Source of the DNA: Impatiens glandulifera
Taxonomy: Eukaryota > Streptophyta > Magnoliopsida > Ericales > Balsaminaceae
Direction of reading: 5' to 3'
Assembly (NCBI RefSeq): GCF_907164915.1
Contig: NC_061867.1
Coordinates: 34,655,751-34,719,750, forward strand
Length of the DNA stretch: 64,000 bases
In this document: positions 11,601 through 24,350 of the stretch, piece after piece
How positions within the stretch are numbered: position 1 is the first letter of the stretch
Layout of the letters: each line of letters begins with the position of its first letter
The notes under the pieces: model-generated
Databases searched by the model: none
Seen by the model: only the letters and a program-made list of their open reading frames with translations
What the model was told of the DNA's origin: nothing
Made by a program: the position numbers and the translations under genes

Positions 11601-12828
11601 GAATCCGGGATAGTTCGAGGTTCGATACATTTCAACCTTGATTTGCGTGCCAAACATATTTTTAAAATAAAAGATTTATTTTTAAAATTTTAATAGTACA
11701 TAGTTAGTTTTTAAAATTAACTATATAGAAATGATTAATTTTAATCAAATTTTAATAATTTAGGGGTTTGTTGTAATCAATTGACAGTTTGATTTTGAAA
11801 TCCGATTTAAATTAATCAAACATAATTAATTTAAGAAAAAATTATTTATTTAAAAATAGAGTCGCCAAATAATTTTAGAAAAATCATTAAAATGTACGTG
11901 TATAAATGTAATTTATACCAAAGTTTCCTTTAAGAGTTCGTTATTTGGTTACGCTCAGGAGTTATTTGGTTACGCTCAGGAAAAGACTTTCGCGCTATGA
12001 CCTCTGCGCCCGTTGAAATAGTTTTATTTTTTAAATAAAGGCTGATTTCAAATTATTTATTTATAATATTTATTTTCTTTAATTATTAATCCGGGGGCTC
12101 TATACAAGGATAAATTTAAATTACGTAAATAATTGTACAAAATTATTTAGTAGTGCATACGTGCTATTGCAGTTATTTAAGATTAAGTATAATACCTAAA
12201 AAAATATCAGAAAAATATTAGAATTGAAAAATAAATTTCAAATGGGGCATTAGTCAAAATATTTGTTTGAGAAATATCTCAAAAATATTTTTAAATTATT
12301 TTCCGACCTCTCGAGATTATTTAAAAATGTATTGAGGTTCCAAAATTATAAAAATAATTTTGAATTTGGAAAAATGGAACCAAACAGGCCTTAGGAATGG
12401 AGTCCTAAGCCTTAAGTGTTTTTACCAGTCAAAGTCCAGATGAGTTCGGTTTAGACCGAGGGTGCTCTAGATCGGGACTCGGAATACTCAGTTAGAGGAC
12501 TAGAGTGTTCGACACCGAGGTTCGAGATGTTCAATCCTGAACTAGATTTTTCGGTCCTATGTTTGGGAGTCTCAGTCCTAGATCCAGATTTTTGATCATG
12601 GGTCATGAAGTTTTGGTTCCATGTCAGACCTCTCGATCATAGGTGAAAACCGTCGGTTGGATTTTTCTCGGTCCTCGCTTAAGAAGACCGGTCCTAGTGT
12701 TCGGTCTTTGCTCAAGAACGCCGGTCCTTGGTCTCAATCCTAGGTCATCCTTCTTGGTCCCTAGTCTCGGTCCTATGTCATCCTTCTTGGTCCCTAATCT
12801 CGGTCCTAGGTCATCTTTCTATGTCCTT
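8691..12828. other. Retroelement-derived non-coding DNA in the tandem unit (copy 1; copy 2 at 15079-19218)
   Basis: No gene is supported. Short open frames at 8765-9074 and 10980-11210 lack any recognisable motif. The DNA resembles Tat/Ogre-type LTR and UTR sequence: GTGGTGACTCT at 10123, GAGTCGCCAAATAATTTT at 11871, and a reverse-strand TATA-like TATAAATAG near 10770. Small features: a palindrome of TTTCGAATTAA at 9090-9122, a perfect 25-bp tandem duplication at 9390-9439, a 21-bp tandem duplication near 11937-11978, and 33-bp repeats (GGTCATCCTTCTTGGTCC core) at 12735-12825. Confidence 0.5.
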
Positions 12829-12894
12829 GCTTAGCCATGGATCTGTTTGTGGCCATTATATGAGATTTAATCAAATAACTTTTATTATTCTTAG

Positions 12895-13128
12895 TGGTCT
12901 TGACGCAATGATGCAGAACTTGAGCAGGAAACTGGTTCACATATTATCAGGATTGCTTTTCATGTTTTCCTGGTTAATATTCAGGTATATTGTCTTATCA
13001 AAATATTGGATATTGATCCATTCTTAGTTCTGAAATTGACAAAAAAGTGTTGAATCTTTTCCAACAGCTGGAAGAATAGATGACAATATATCCCATTGTC
13101 GAGTATGCTCATAAGGATGATGTGATTT
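12895..13128 (+). pseudogene. Phytol/farnesol kinase gene fragment (copy 2)
   Basis: Exact counterpart of 6507-6740 in the second tandem unit, with the same exon-like blocks. In this copy the upstream sequence is the duplication junction. That creates a longer spurious open frame (12728-13027) fusing 33-bp repeat DNA to the kinase exon; it is a by-product of the junction, not evidence for a gene. Confidence 0.5.
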
Positions 13129-13484
13129 AAAGGTATTAGGCTAAATCTCATCTCATATAAATGTTTTATTGTTGTTGTTATATATGATGCACATTTTGTC
13201 TATTCCAGGAATCTCTCAACATCTATTATCATGGAAAGAATACCAAGCAGATGGACTCACAAGAAACAACACATAGTTAATGGTTTGTTATCTATTTTTT
13301 TTTGTATATCAAACATTTTGTACTAGTGAATTCTTTTTAGTTTATTTGAATAGACTATTCTCAAGGATTTATATATGGAATTGATAGATTTTTTCAATTA
13401 TGTTGAAGGATGCAGTATGTTAAAGACTTTCTTGCTAAAAGAATAGAATTTTAAAAAAAGTTTTTTTTTTAAATTTTGCTAAAG

Positions 13485-13730
13485 GAAGTGGCGAGTAGTT
13501 TATTAACCAATCGTTATTCGGAAGTGGCGATTGGTTTTTTAACCAATCGTTATTGGGTAATGGCGATTGGTTATTTACCAATCGTCGTTGCTAATTAAAG
13601 CAATTGCGAGAAGCCCTTTGCCGATTGAGAGCGATTGATATATGACCAATTGTTATAGGCCTATAACGATTGGTTTGGAAGTTAATAGCGATTGGTTTAT
13701 CAATCGCTATAAGGTCTTTTTTTAATAGTG
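13485..13730. mobile_element. CACTA transposon terminus (copy 2)
   Basis: Second-unit counterpart of 7097-7342, with the TAGTG end at 13726-13730. Confidence 0.65.
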
Positions 13731-15078
13731 TAGGTATATGAGATAAATCATACACGATCCCATTTTAAAACTCTAATTGTGGTTAGGTACCCAAAACCCT
13801 ATCTATCGATAGATAGGTACATGAGATCGTTCGTACACGATACCGTTTTAAAATCCTATTTGTTAGTAGGTACCAAAACCCTATTTGTCGATAGGTACGT
13901 AAGATCATTCGTACATGTTCCTTTTTTAAAACCCTAATTGTAGTTAGGTACCCCAAATCCTACATGTCGATAAATACGCGAGGTTGTTCGTACACGATAC
14001 CGTTTTAAAACCCTATTTGTAGTTATGTACTCAAAACCCTATTTATCGATAGGTACATGAGATCGTTCGTACACAATCCCATTTTCAAACCCTAAATGCT
14101 GTTAGGTATAAAAACCTATATGTTGATTGGTACATGAGATCTTTCGTACACGATCCTGTTTTAAAACCCTAATTGTGGTTAGGTACCCAAATTACTATCT
14201 GTCGACATGTACGTTAGATCATTCGTACATGATTCCGTTTTAAAGCCCTAATTGTGGTTAGGTACCCAAAACCCTATTTGTCAATATGTACGTGATATCG
14301 TTCGTACATGATCCCATTTTAAAACCCTATTTGTTAGTAGTTATCAAAACACTATCTACCGATAGGTACATGAGATTGTTCGTACATGATCCCGTTTTAA
14401 ATCTGTAATTATAATCAAGTACCCAAAACCCTAACTACTGATAGGTATGAGAAATTATTCGTACACGATTCTGTTTTAAAACCCTAATTGTAGTTAGGTA
14501 TCAAAACCTATATATGTCGATAGATACGTGAAATCGTTCGTACACGATTCTGTTCAAAACACTATTTGTTAATAGGTAACTTAAACCCTATTTGTTAATA
14601 GGTAACCTAAACCCTATTTGTTAAAAGGTAACTAAAACCACATATATTTTGATAGGTACGTGAGATCGTTTGTATACGATTCCGCCTAAACCATATTTGT
14701 CGATAGGTCGAGATATCATTTGTATACGATTCCATCAAAACCCTGTCTATTAATAGGTACGAGAAATCGTTTATATACGATTTTGTTTCAAGCCTTGTTT
14801 GTTGACAAGAATAGAGATCATTTGTAGATGATCCGCTAACAATCTTGTCTGTCGACAAGAAATCGAGGTCATTCGTACAAGACCCATCAAAATTGTATAT
14901 GTCGATAGGTATGTGAGATCGTTCGTACACAATCCCGTTTCCAAAATCCTATCTCTCAATAAGTTGAGACATCATTTGTATACGATTCCACTAAAACCCT
15001 ATTTGTCGATAGGTCGTAACATCATTTGTATATGATTCCGCCCAAACCCTATATATCGATAGGTTGAGTGAGTCGAAA
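13731..15078. repeat. 80-bp minisatellite array (copy 2)
   Basis: Second-unit counterpart of 7343-8690, with no differences noticed. Confidence 0.9.
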
Positions 15079-18000
15079 CATATCACGAAGGATTCCTGTA
15101 GGTAGGCGAACTTCTACAGCGGCGAACTTTGTAGTTTTGAGGCAGCAACGAATTAGAACGAAGCTTCACCGGGAAGATTTGAAGACAAATTTGAGGACAA
15201 AGACTGTTTTTTTCTTCGATGCTGGACTCTAAGACACCCGAGAAATGGATGAATGATGATGAAGACGAAGGACTTCGAAGCGACCTCTATTGCTCCATCT
15301 TCAGATGATGAATATCTTCGGGCGGCCATAGCGCCGAGAACTGTCGAAAGTCGGAAACGGGCCAAGAGGAAGAAGATGAAGATTTCTTTTATGTTTTGTT
15401 ATTTCAGTTTTCTCCAGCTTTCCCAGTTCATTCGAAAAGGCCTTCGGGCCTTTTATTTTTAAAATAACCTAAAACTTTAATTTCGAATTAATTTATTAAT
15501 TCGAAATTAAAGAGGCCCCTTTATTATTTTTGTTTTTTTACCCCCAAAGTTTTATTTAATTTTAATCTCAAACTTTAAAAATCCAAAATTAAATAATTTT
15601 TAAAGTCTTATTTGTTTCCAGATTTTAACCAACAACATTCAAATGATGATTCAAGTGTCCCAACATTTTTTAAATTTCTTCAAATTTTCCCAAAAATTTG
15701 AAAGTATTATTTTCTTCAAGAAATAATTATTTTTAAAAATTTTTAAGCCCGGTTTAAAAAAAACGAAATTTTTAAAAGGCTATAACTTGAGTTTCATGAG
15801 TCGGCTATAACTTGAGTTTCATGAGTCCAAAAATTATGAAATTAAAAATGTAACTTCTTAAGAATATTTTCAATGCCCGTAAAATTTTTAGAATTTTTGG
15901 GATCCGTTTTGTAAAACATCTATTTTCGTAGTATCATATCTAGAGTTCAATAATTCTGAAAATTCCAAAATCAATTACTATGAGTTTATAAAAATATATT
16001 TGACCATCGTGTAGAATTTCAGAAATTTTAGGAATCATTTTTATAAATGACTCATTTTAATGTGTTGTATTTAGAGTTTAACTCTGAAAAATTCATAAAG
16101 AAAACATTAAGGAATTTTGATGAATTTATTTTTCTTTCTTCATTTTAAAGGAATAAATTTTTAATCTTTAATCTGAATCCTCATTCTCCTCAATCATGAT
16201 CATTTTTCCTCATGAATTGTGCCACAAGCTCTTATTTTCTTTAACCTTGTCTATGCATCATGAATAAGATTATTCCTTTTTGTAGAATGGTTAAAATTTT
16301 CTAACACAAACAAAAGAGTTCTAAACTTAAAACGAAACGTAACAATTCTTCAAACATCAACTGACTGATTACTTAGGAGTAGAGACTGTGTGAAGACAAA
16401 CATATAAGACATAGCTTTGTAAGACCTTTCTTAATATGTAGTCAAACACCGGACTCTTAAAACGAGTTTATGATTTTCTATTCTTTAGATTCTTTGAGAA
16501 GAAGACTACAGTGGTGACTCTAAATTTAATTAAATCGATACATCCGCGAGTGATACGATTTAAAACTTGTACGGGCCAATTTAAAAGGACTATGCTGGAG
16601 AACTCTATTTTTGGTTCCTTATCTCTTTTCACTTTTTACGGAATGCAGAGGAAGGTAAGTCAATGGGTTCTTCAACATAGTTTTCCTTAACACACAAAAA
16701 ACGTTGTTTCATAAAAACAGTGCTTGAATTGAACCTATCACTTGAATCGAACCTATCATAAAAATCTCTCGTCTCCTATTATGGAGCACGTAAGGAAGGT
16801 AAAGCATAGGGTTGATAATTTCCAGATCGCACAAACCACCCTTAATCATGTGGTAATTTTTAGGAAAACAAAAAACAAACGCATACAACAGTCTATGAAA
16901 CTGTGAAAACTAAAATATAAAAATTTCAACTTCAAACTCGAATATTAAATTAGAGGGTGATTAGAAGCTTAATGAGAGTTGTAGAATAATCCTTAGCTAT
17001 TAGGGAAGCTTCCTGAACGCTTGGATAAGAGCCTTAAAGCTTTACACGAAAATTTTTAAATCTAGAAAGCTTGATGCTTGAATGTCGGATTTTTAAAAAG
17101 GTCTGATTGAGGGCTTGAGAGTGAATCTTCTTGCATTCGATTTGTTCAAGGGAAGCTATTTATAGTCTTTCAAGGTCGATTCATCAATCAAGTGGATTGA
17201 ATTAAGTAAAATAGCCATTGATGGATTTTTAGCTGTGAAGATGATCATAGGCGTAGAGGAAATGATCATTAGAGTAGGGTGATCATTTCACCTTTTGAAT
17301 GAAATCATAAGGTGGAGAAACGAAAAATGTTATCTTTAAAAAAAAATAGAGATTGATGTCGTTTTCATTTGTTCTTCATCGCGAGGAAGATGACGATACA
17401 GGGTGAAACAACGTCATTTTGGGCGAGAAATCGATTGGGGATGCTTCGTTCGTGTTTTTTCTGCAATAGGGCGTTCCTTCGCGATTCTGCTAACGGCGCT
17501 AAAGCGCGCGTTATTTATCCTGTGCTTCACGAGCGCACTCTTCCTTTGTTGCAGTGGGCGACGCGAATGGCTGCTATGATGAATATTCAGTTCATCTAAT
17601 GGCTTTAGTTCTATTGTTTTAGTTCTTTCGAATTTTGGCCACCCAAAATCACGTTCTTTTTTAATTTAAAGGTTTATTTGAAACTAATTTTTCTTTTATT
17701 CTTTTGGGTTTTTAATCTTAAAAATATAAAACAAAAAAATTTAATAAATATGACATATATTTTGTCTATTTATTTTATTTTTTGAGTTTAATAAATAATT
17801 TATTTAAGATAAAATGGATATAAAATTTATCCTAAATTATTTATTTTAATTTTTCTAAAATTAATTTGAAATAAAATGAGTACAATATTTATCCCAAATT
17901 ATTTTATTTATTTTTCATTGTCATTATTTGTAACATCAGAAAATTCCTTCCGCAACTTAGCACATGTCGAATAACATGTGGCAATACGGGAATCCGGGAT

Positions 18001-19218
18001 AGTTCGAGGTTCGATACATTTCAACCTTGATTTGCGTGCCAAACATATTTTTAAAATAAAAGATTTATTTTTAAAAATTTTAATAGTACCTAGTTAGTTT
18101 TTAAAATTAACTATATAGAAATGATTAATTTTAATCAAATTTTAATAATTTAGGGGTTTGTTGTAATCAATTGACAGTTTGATTTTGAAATCCGATTTAA
18201 ATTAATCAAACATAATTAATTTAAGAAAAAATTATTTATTTAAAAATAGAGTCGCCAAATAATTTTAGAAAAATCATTAAAATGTACGTGTATAAATGTA
18301 ATTTATACCAAAGTTTCCTTTAAGAGTTCGTTATTTGGTTACGCTCAGGAGTTATTTGGTTACGCTCAGGAAAAGACTTTCGCGCTATGACCTCTGCGCC
18401 CGTTGAAATAGTTTTATTTTTTAAATAAAGGCTGATTTCAAATTATTTATTTATAATATTTATTTTCTTTAATTATTAATCCGGGGGCTCTATACAAGGA
18501 TAAATTTAAATTACGTAAATAATTGTACAAAATTATTTAGTAGTGCATACGTGCTATTGCAGTTATTTAAGATTAAGTATAATACCTAAAAAAATATCAG
18601 AAAAATATTAGAATTGAAAAATAAATTTCAAATGGGGCATTAGTCAAAATATTTGTTTGAGAAATATCTCAAAAATATTTTTAAATTATTTTCCGACCTC
18701 TCGAGATTATTTAAAAATGTATTGAGGTTCCAAAATTATAAAAATAATTTTGAATTTGGAAAAATGGAACCAAACAGGCCTTAGGAATGGAGTCCTAAGC
18801 CTTAAGTGTTTTTACCAGTCAAAGTCCAGATGAGTTCGGTTTAGACCGAGGGTGCTCTAGATCGGGACTCGGAATACTCAGTTAGAGGACTAGAGTGTTC
18901 GACACCGAGGTTCGAGATGTTCAATCCTGAACTAGATTTTTCGGTCCTATGTTTGGGAGTCTCAGTCCTAGATCCAGATTTTTGATCATGGGTCATGAAG
19001 TTTTGGTTCCATGTCAGACCTCTCGATCATAGGTGAAAACCGTCGGTTGGATTTTTCTCGGTCCTCGCTTAAGAAGACCGGTCCTAGTGTTCGGTCTTTG
19101 CTCAAGAACGCCGGTCCTTGGTCTCAATCCTAGGTCATCCTTCTTGGTCCCTAGTCTCGGTCCTATGTCATCCTTCTTGGTCCCTAATCTCGGTCCTAGG
19201 TCATCTTTCTATGTCCTT

Positions 19219-20280
19219 GGTTCTACAAAACTCGGTCTTGACCGAGTGTTCTTCATTTGGTTCAAAAATTACATGTTTGTAACTTTTTGTATAGAGCGTG
19301 AAAACTTGATTGGTAAGTTGCTAACAACTAATATGGATGTAAGGATCATAACCCCTAATCTTAAACCCGATCAGTCGAGCCCTAAGGAAAATATGGAATA
19401 TGTTCAATTAGGCCATCTTATGGCCTAATTCTTGTTCCAATAGGTTCGAAATGATGTTTACAATCGAACCCGACAAGAACTATTGGAGTGTGCATGAGCT
19501 AACTAAACCAACCTTGACTTCAACTAAAGAAAAGTTAGGTTTTGGTTCTCCATTTGGAACCCATGACCTACCGAATTCACAGTATTAAATACTGGAACCA
19601 ACCCTTGCCTGTCATGTAGCACCCACGAGTCCTTGCCTGTCATGTAGCACCCACGAGTCCAATTCATCCCCTGGAGCCCAATCGTCATCTAGTAAGCCAT
19701 TCGAAGAGGACAAGACTTTATGTGGACATCACTCGATCTATGATACACAAATCTAAGCCCATGACCTACCAAATTCATTCTTATGGATCAAGCTACGACC
19801 CTAGATAAAGTCCCGATTCGTCATTCAACTTCCTTAAGCCATGTTTTCCTTCTTGAAGAGCGATGGTCACTTTGAAGACTATCAGAATGTAACCAAAACT
19901 TTGGTGTAAGATATTTTGAGCTACAATGCACCATTGGACGTGTCTTGAGACATCATTTATAAGCGACCAATCTAAAAATCCATTACAAGCCAGAAACAAG
20001 GCAATGGTTCAAGCTGAAGTATGTCTAACTTCAATCATATAGAAGTTAAGATGTGGTGCACTATATTGGGAGAACCACATATGTATTTAATTCTAAGGAG
20101 GCCACAAATTGTGCTTTATAACAATCAATTTCCAGTAAACTTGTGTGAAGATGTATGAAGATCAAGATCCATGCTCTGAAATGAGTGTATTGCTTGATAA
20201 GCATCATTTAAGAACTTTGTTGACATTGGGAAACAAATAAACATACTGTAATTAGAAAAAACCAGAATTTAAAGATAAAA
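19219..20280. other. Retroelement-derived DNA flanking the tandem duplication
   Basis: Continues the LTR-like sequence that ends the tandem unit (GACCGAGTGTTC motifs at 19239 echo those at 12456). A perfect 28-bp tandem duplication lies at 19603-19658. From about 19740 to 20200 the composition is less AT-rich but no exon structure could be established. Confidence 0.4.
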
Positions 20281-20291
20281 AGAATTGGGTC

Positions 20292-20655
20292 TCTCTCAGA
20301 CAAATGCCTCGTTATGTCATCAATGATGAATGGAATGGATTATATATCAGACTCGTCATCGTGTTGATCATCACTGAGAAACCAATAATGAAAAGAAACT
20401 AACTTAAAACTAAAGTATCATATCCAGGGATTGGTTTGAATTTGAAGCATAACCCAAGCATGTAGAATATCAACTGGGGCTTTAGAATATCAGTTTTAAG
20501 AATCTGCAACTGTGTAATTAGAAAACATGAAGTCAAGTAAAAGGATTGTGTTTTCTCTCAGACAAATGCCTCGTTTTGTCATCAAGGATGAATGGAATGG
20601 ATTATAAATCAGACTCGTCATCGTTTTGATCATCACTGAGAAACCACAATCTCAT
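20292..20655. repeat. Duplicated segment, 262-bp spacing
   Basis: A block of about 95 bp (TCTCTCAGACAAATGCCTCG ... TCATCACTGAGAAACCA) occurs at 20292-20384 and again at 20554-20646. Differences are few. Read on the minus strand, each block begins TTTCTCAG like a splice acceptor, followed by an acidic stretch; read on the plus strand it has ATGATGA and CTGA boxes. Neither reading could be confirmed. Confidence 0.6.
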
Positions 20656-21744
20656 AAATTAAATAATAATGAAATAAAGCGAAATTAACTAAACAAATTG
20701 GGGTTTCAAAATTGGTAAGCATCTAGAGAAGATAAACTGGGGTTTCAAAAACACCACCTTTATTCTTACGATCATACCATGAACACAAAGAATAGAAAGA
20801 ACCATTGACGTAAATCAAATTTGGGGAATTGATCGAACAGAGCGCTCATATTCTATGGGTGTATAAAGAGTCTGTCATGCAATTATAGCATTCAGAACGA
20901 GGAATTATCTTTTATAATCATCACGCACCAACTAATCAGAATTATCAACAAGAACAAACAAAACTAAGACTAAAAGATGAAAAACAAGAAGCTATATTGG
21001 ATTGAGACTGGTGAAAGGCGGATCAGTTAGGTTCTCTGGAGTAAGTAGGAATATGGGTTTTTGTTATATAGAGAATAAAGATGACATCTCCCTCCTCTTG
21101 TACAGACTCAGGAGCTTCGGTCAGCGGCGATATCTTGATATGGTTTTCTAAAACCCTAATTATTTATTTATACAATAATATGGGCCGGACCCTTTTATCG
21201 GTCTTCTAAATTAAAGGCCTTTTAAATTTGAAAAATATCTAGCCTTTTAAATATGTAATCAAATTCAATTATTTTAAATTTTATGTGTAAACAAAATATA
21301 AATTAAAATTCTGGAAAAATTATCAAAAAAAATATTGTTAATTATGTCATACATTTCTGTACAAAGTCATAAACTCTTAACTTAATAACTAATCAAATAA
21401 ATATGTTACCAAACTATTCAAATTGTACAGGTAAAATTAATTAAATATATAAGTTTACCCTGTTAGGTTGGCATGTAGGTAGGACAAATCATTAAACGAA
21501 TTTCAAAATAATATTATTTTTGACAAACAGAATTAAATTCAAATTTAATTAAAATTATTCAAATATCCAAAAAAAATATATATTCATATCTTTTACTTAT
21601 TCCACCCTAATATATTATTATTTTTTAATTTTACCTAAGATAATCTTTTTTTTAATATATTATTCATTTTACTTTTTTTTCGCAACATTTAAGAATTTTT
21701 TTTTGTAACTATAAAATTATTTATATTTGTTATAAGTGAATGAT

Positions 21745-21747
<3 letters not shown>
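20656..21747. other. No gene recognised
   Basis: AT-rich sequence. A 24-codon minus-strand open stretch at 20778-20849 followed by a GTATG donor was considered as a first exon, but its phase does not fit the acceptors at 20373 or 20635. Nothing else is supported. Confidence 0.4.

Positions 21748-21749
<2 letters not shown>

Positions 21750-21819
<70 letters not shown>
21750..21819. repeat. TA dinucleotide microsatellite
   Basis: About 35 uninterrupted TA units. Confidence 0.98.
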
Positions 21820-21823
<4 letters not shown>

Positions 21824-22047
21824 ATTTCAAACTTAAAACAAAAAGGAATGAAAGGACACAGTTTGCACTTCAAGCAATTCAAATTTCAAACTTGTCATGA
21901 TCCAAACTTTCAATAATTGTATATGGCTTTCTCTAATGTCTCCAAAGGTGAAGGAACAAATGGTTATGCGTATGGATTAATTTTTTATTTATTTAATAAT
22001 ATTTAATTCGGTTCAAAATCTAAGTGAACTAATGATACTGGTAAAGT

Positions 22048-22226
22048 GTAATGATATATACAACACCCTTATACAACATATTCGTATAGCACCTACCTCA
22101 TTTGTAAAGAAAGAGAAAATATTTTTCTTTCTCTTTTATTTTTTTTAAGATATATATTTTTTTTTTTTCCAAATGAGGTAGGTACTATGCGAAAGTGTTG
22201 TATAAGAGTGTTGTATATATCATTAC
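22048..22226. mobile_element. MITE, copy 1
   Basis: 179 bp with terminal inverted repeats of about 56 bp: it starts GTAATGATATATACAACAC and ends GTTGTATATATCATTAC, with CACCTACCTCATTT and its complement at the inner ends. A second member is at 53030-53193. Clear target duplications were not identified, so the superfamily is open. Confidence 0.85.
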
Positions 22227-22339
22227 TTAATGGTAAAAATTGATTTTTAAGGAAAGTAGAACCTTCGGAGAAAGACAAAATACATTCGATAATTGTGTTC
22301 AGCGAATGCGATAAATACTCTCGCAGTGTCTCAGTGATA

Positions 22340-22490
22340 TAGCTATCAAGAAAAATTAATGTTACCGAGAGCGATTGTCGCCCACGGAGAGATATTTAAT
22401 TTCTATTACCGAAAGCAAAGTCAATGCTCTCGTTAATATTTAATTTCTATATTACCGAGAGCAAAGTCAATGCTTTCGTTGATAATAAGT
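22340..22490. repeat. Subterminal-type palindromic repeats
   Basis: Repeated ACCGAGAGCAAAGTCAATGC and its inverted partner GCTCTCGTTAAT or close variants occur three to four times. This layout is typical of the subterminal region of CACTA or Mutator-like elements, but no end could be defined. Confidence 0.5.
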
Positions 22491-22910
22491 TTTTCTAAAA
22501 AAATATATAATCTTAAATCTGAATAGTCCAGCAAATATCCAACAAAAAAAATACTCCTTTTCTGAAATGTGAAATGTGAAATCTTCATGTCTCTTATGCA
22601 ACTTACAAATTTTCTCCAATTCTCTTGTCTTTCTTTTCCTGCCATTTGAATCATCACAAACATTGAAAGTCCCTTTCAATACTCCAATGATGATGGATAA
22701 AGAAGATTTATTAGGCTTAAACCTCACTTTAAGTTTCACAAGATTCTCCAATTTCCTTCAATCTCATACCTCATATGCCTTCCGCCATCGTTTCTTTTAC
22801 TTTGGCCAACTACAATCCTCAAATATCCTCATGGATAGAGACATTCTCTTCGTCAATCGGTAATCTCTATTCTAAATCTTTAAGATCTACATGTTCTTAT
22901 TCAGATTTTA

Positions 22911-23200
22911 GATCAGTTGCAGGCGGCGATGATGATCTGGACAGAGAAGATGAAGAAGACGACGATGGTTCTAGTCGATGAACCAGATCCAACAGATACA
23001 AACTCTTAGATCAGTTGCAGGCGGCGACGCTGATCAGGACGACGAAGATGAAGAAGGCGACGATGACGGTTCTAGTCGATGAACCAGATCCAGCAGATAC
23101 AAACTCCTAAACCAGTCGTAGGCGGCGACGATGATTAGGACAGCGAAGATGAAGAAGGCGACGTCGACGGTCGATGAACCAGATCCAGTAGATACAAATG
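22911..23200 (+). repeat. Three tandem copies of a ~99-bp GC-rich repeat
   Basis: Monomers start at 22911, 23009 and about 23110 (GATCAGTTGCAGGCGGCGA). The first encodes an acidic tail GGDDDLDREDEEDDDGSS in the plus frame that begins near 22775, before a stop at 22981. Its GC-rich composition contrasts with the surroundings, so it may be a remnant of a captured or transposon gene. Function unknown. Confidence 0.7.
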
Positions 23201-24182
23201 AAAACTCTTATTCTTCTTCATCGTCGCAAACTTCAGATTTGTGCATATGGTAATACATATTAGAGATCTATATACAAATTATAAAAGAAATACACTGCAT
23301 TGTGATCTATTTTTAAAAAAACATTTTTTTATGGACTAGTTTGAAAATTTTGGGACGCTCTTTAAAAATTTTATTTTGAAAACTTGAAGGGAATTAATTT
23401 TAATGTTTGAAAATTTTAAATTTTAAAAATGAGGATTTGTAGACAACTCCATATCTTACATTCCTGTCGAATTTGAGAGAGATTGAAAGTTTTTTAATGG
23501 GAAGTATGTCATAGGCCTAATTTTTTCAATTTTAATTAATCCTCACGACTAGAGAGTCGCCACATAATTTTAAAAATTAGGAAATTAAGAGATATGAGTT
23601 CGGAGTTTGGTTATGTGTTGGAAAGAGTTTTTTAGACGCTAAGTTCCACAACGTCCCTAAGGTCTCTACTAATTAATTTTGGCTTTCTTTAAAAAAAATT
23701 ACGCTTTACATTTTAAAAATTTCCATTTTAAACAATTTAAAGGGTTTGCATGAGATAAAAAAGGAATAAACAAAGACGAAAGAAAGCTGAAGCAAATAAT
23801 CCACACATAAAATTATCCTAAAAATCAAAACTAGGCAAGTTATTAATCATAAATTAATTGGCCTAAGTCTAGATTTATTTTCAAGAACTTTAGTGAATTA
23901 TTTAAAGGGTCTAAAATTTTATTATTTTTAGGGTTTTTATTTTAAAAGAATTAAAAAAAAAAGTCATAAGTTTAAGGAAAATCTTAAATCTAAGCTTGGG
24001 CTAAATTCAATTTTAGTTAGGGTTTAATTTTTAATTTTTTTTATTTTCTAACCTAGGATCAAACAAGCCACAAACCACAAATTAAAAATTCAAAAAAAAA
24101 GCAAAAGAAAAAAAATAAACCTCAAGTTATACATAAATATAAAATAAAAACCAAAAAGCTGAAGGAAGGCAGCAAGCGTCGG

Positions 24183-24350
24183 ATGGAAAGCGTCATTATC
24201 CTCGTTCAGCAGCTGCAGCAGAGCAAGCGTCGCCTGCAAAGCGTCAGTAGGTTGGTTCAGCAGCAGTTGCAGCAGAGGGAGCGTCGTCTGGAAAGCGTCG
24301 GTATCCTGGTTCAGCAGCAATTGCAACAGGGCAAGCGTCGTCTTGAAAAC
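24183..24350. repeat. Three 57-bp tandem repeats
   Basis: Consensus core GAAAGCGTC...GGTTCAGCAGCA. The length is a multiple of three and the repeats stay open on the plus strand, but no gene context supports translation. Confidence 0.75.

Larger units (their letters stand above)
6441..12828. repeat. Tandem duplication, copy 1 (6.39-kb unit)
   Basis: The unit recurs directly at 12829-19218. The coordinate offset is 6388 for most of its length, 6389 after an A-run near 10950 and 6390 after an A-run near 11680. The only base change noticed is at about 11699 (A here, C in copy 2). The border shows a 3-bp microhomology TTG shared by the left edge, the junction and the right edge. No transposon ends sit at the borders. 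Contents: phytol-kinase fragment, CACTA end, 80-bp minisatellite, Tat-like non-coding DNA. Confidence 0.95.
12829..19218. repeat. Tandem duplication, copy 2
   Basis: Direct repeat of the preceding unit, near-identical. On the right it continues into sequence (GTTCTACAAAACTCGG at 19219) that looks like the natural continuation of the retroelement-derived DNA. The ancestral order was therefore broken methyltransferase gene, unit, 19219 onward. Confidence 0.95.

Noticed and set aside
12728..13027. 99-codon open frame across the duplication junction
   Set aside because: It is created by joining 33-bp repeat DNA to a kinase remnant; no start context, motif or counterpart outside the junction.
19033..19428. 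131-codon open frame with an 11-residue repeat
   Set aside because: Repeat DNA of LTR type that happens to stay open; the first copy diverges at the junction and no family is recognised.
20778..20849. First exon of a small membrane protein gene on the minus strand
   Set aside because: The donor phase does not fit either downstream acceptor and no family was recognised.
22467..22863. Overlapping frames of about 95 codons on both strands
   Set aside because: They are shadows of each other with no motif; repeats flank them on both sides.
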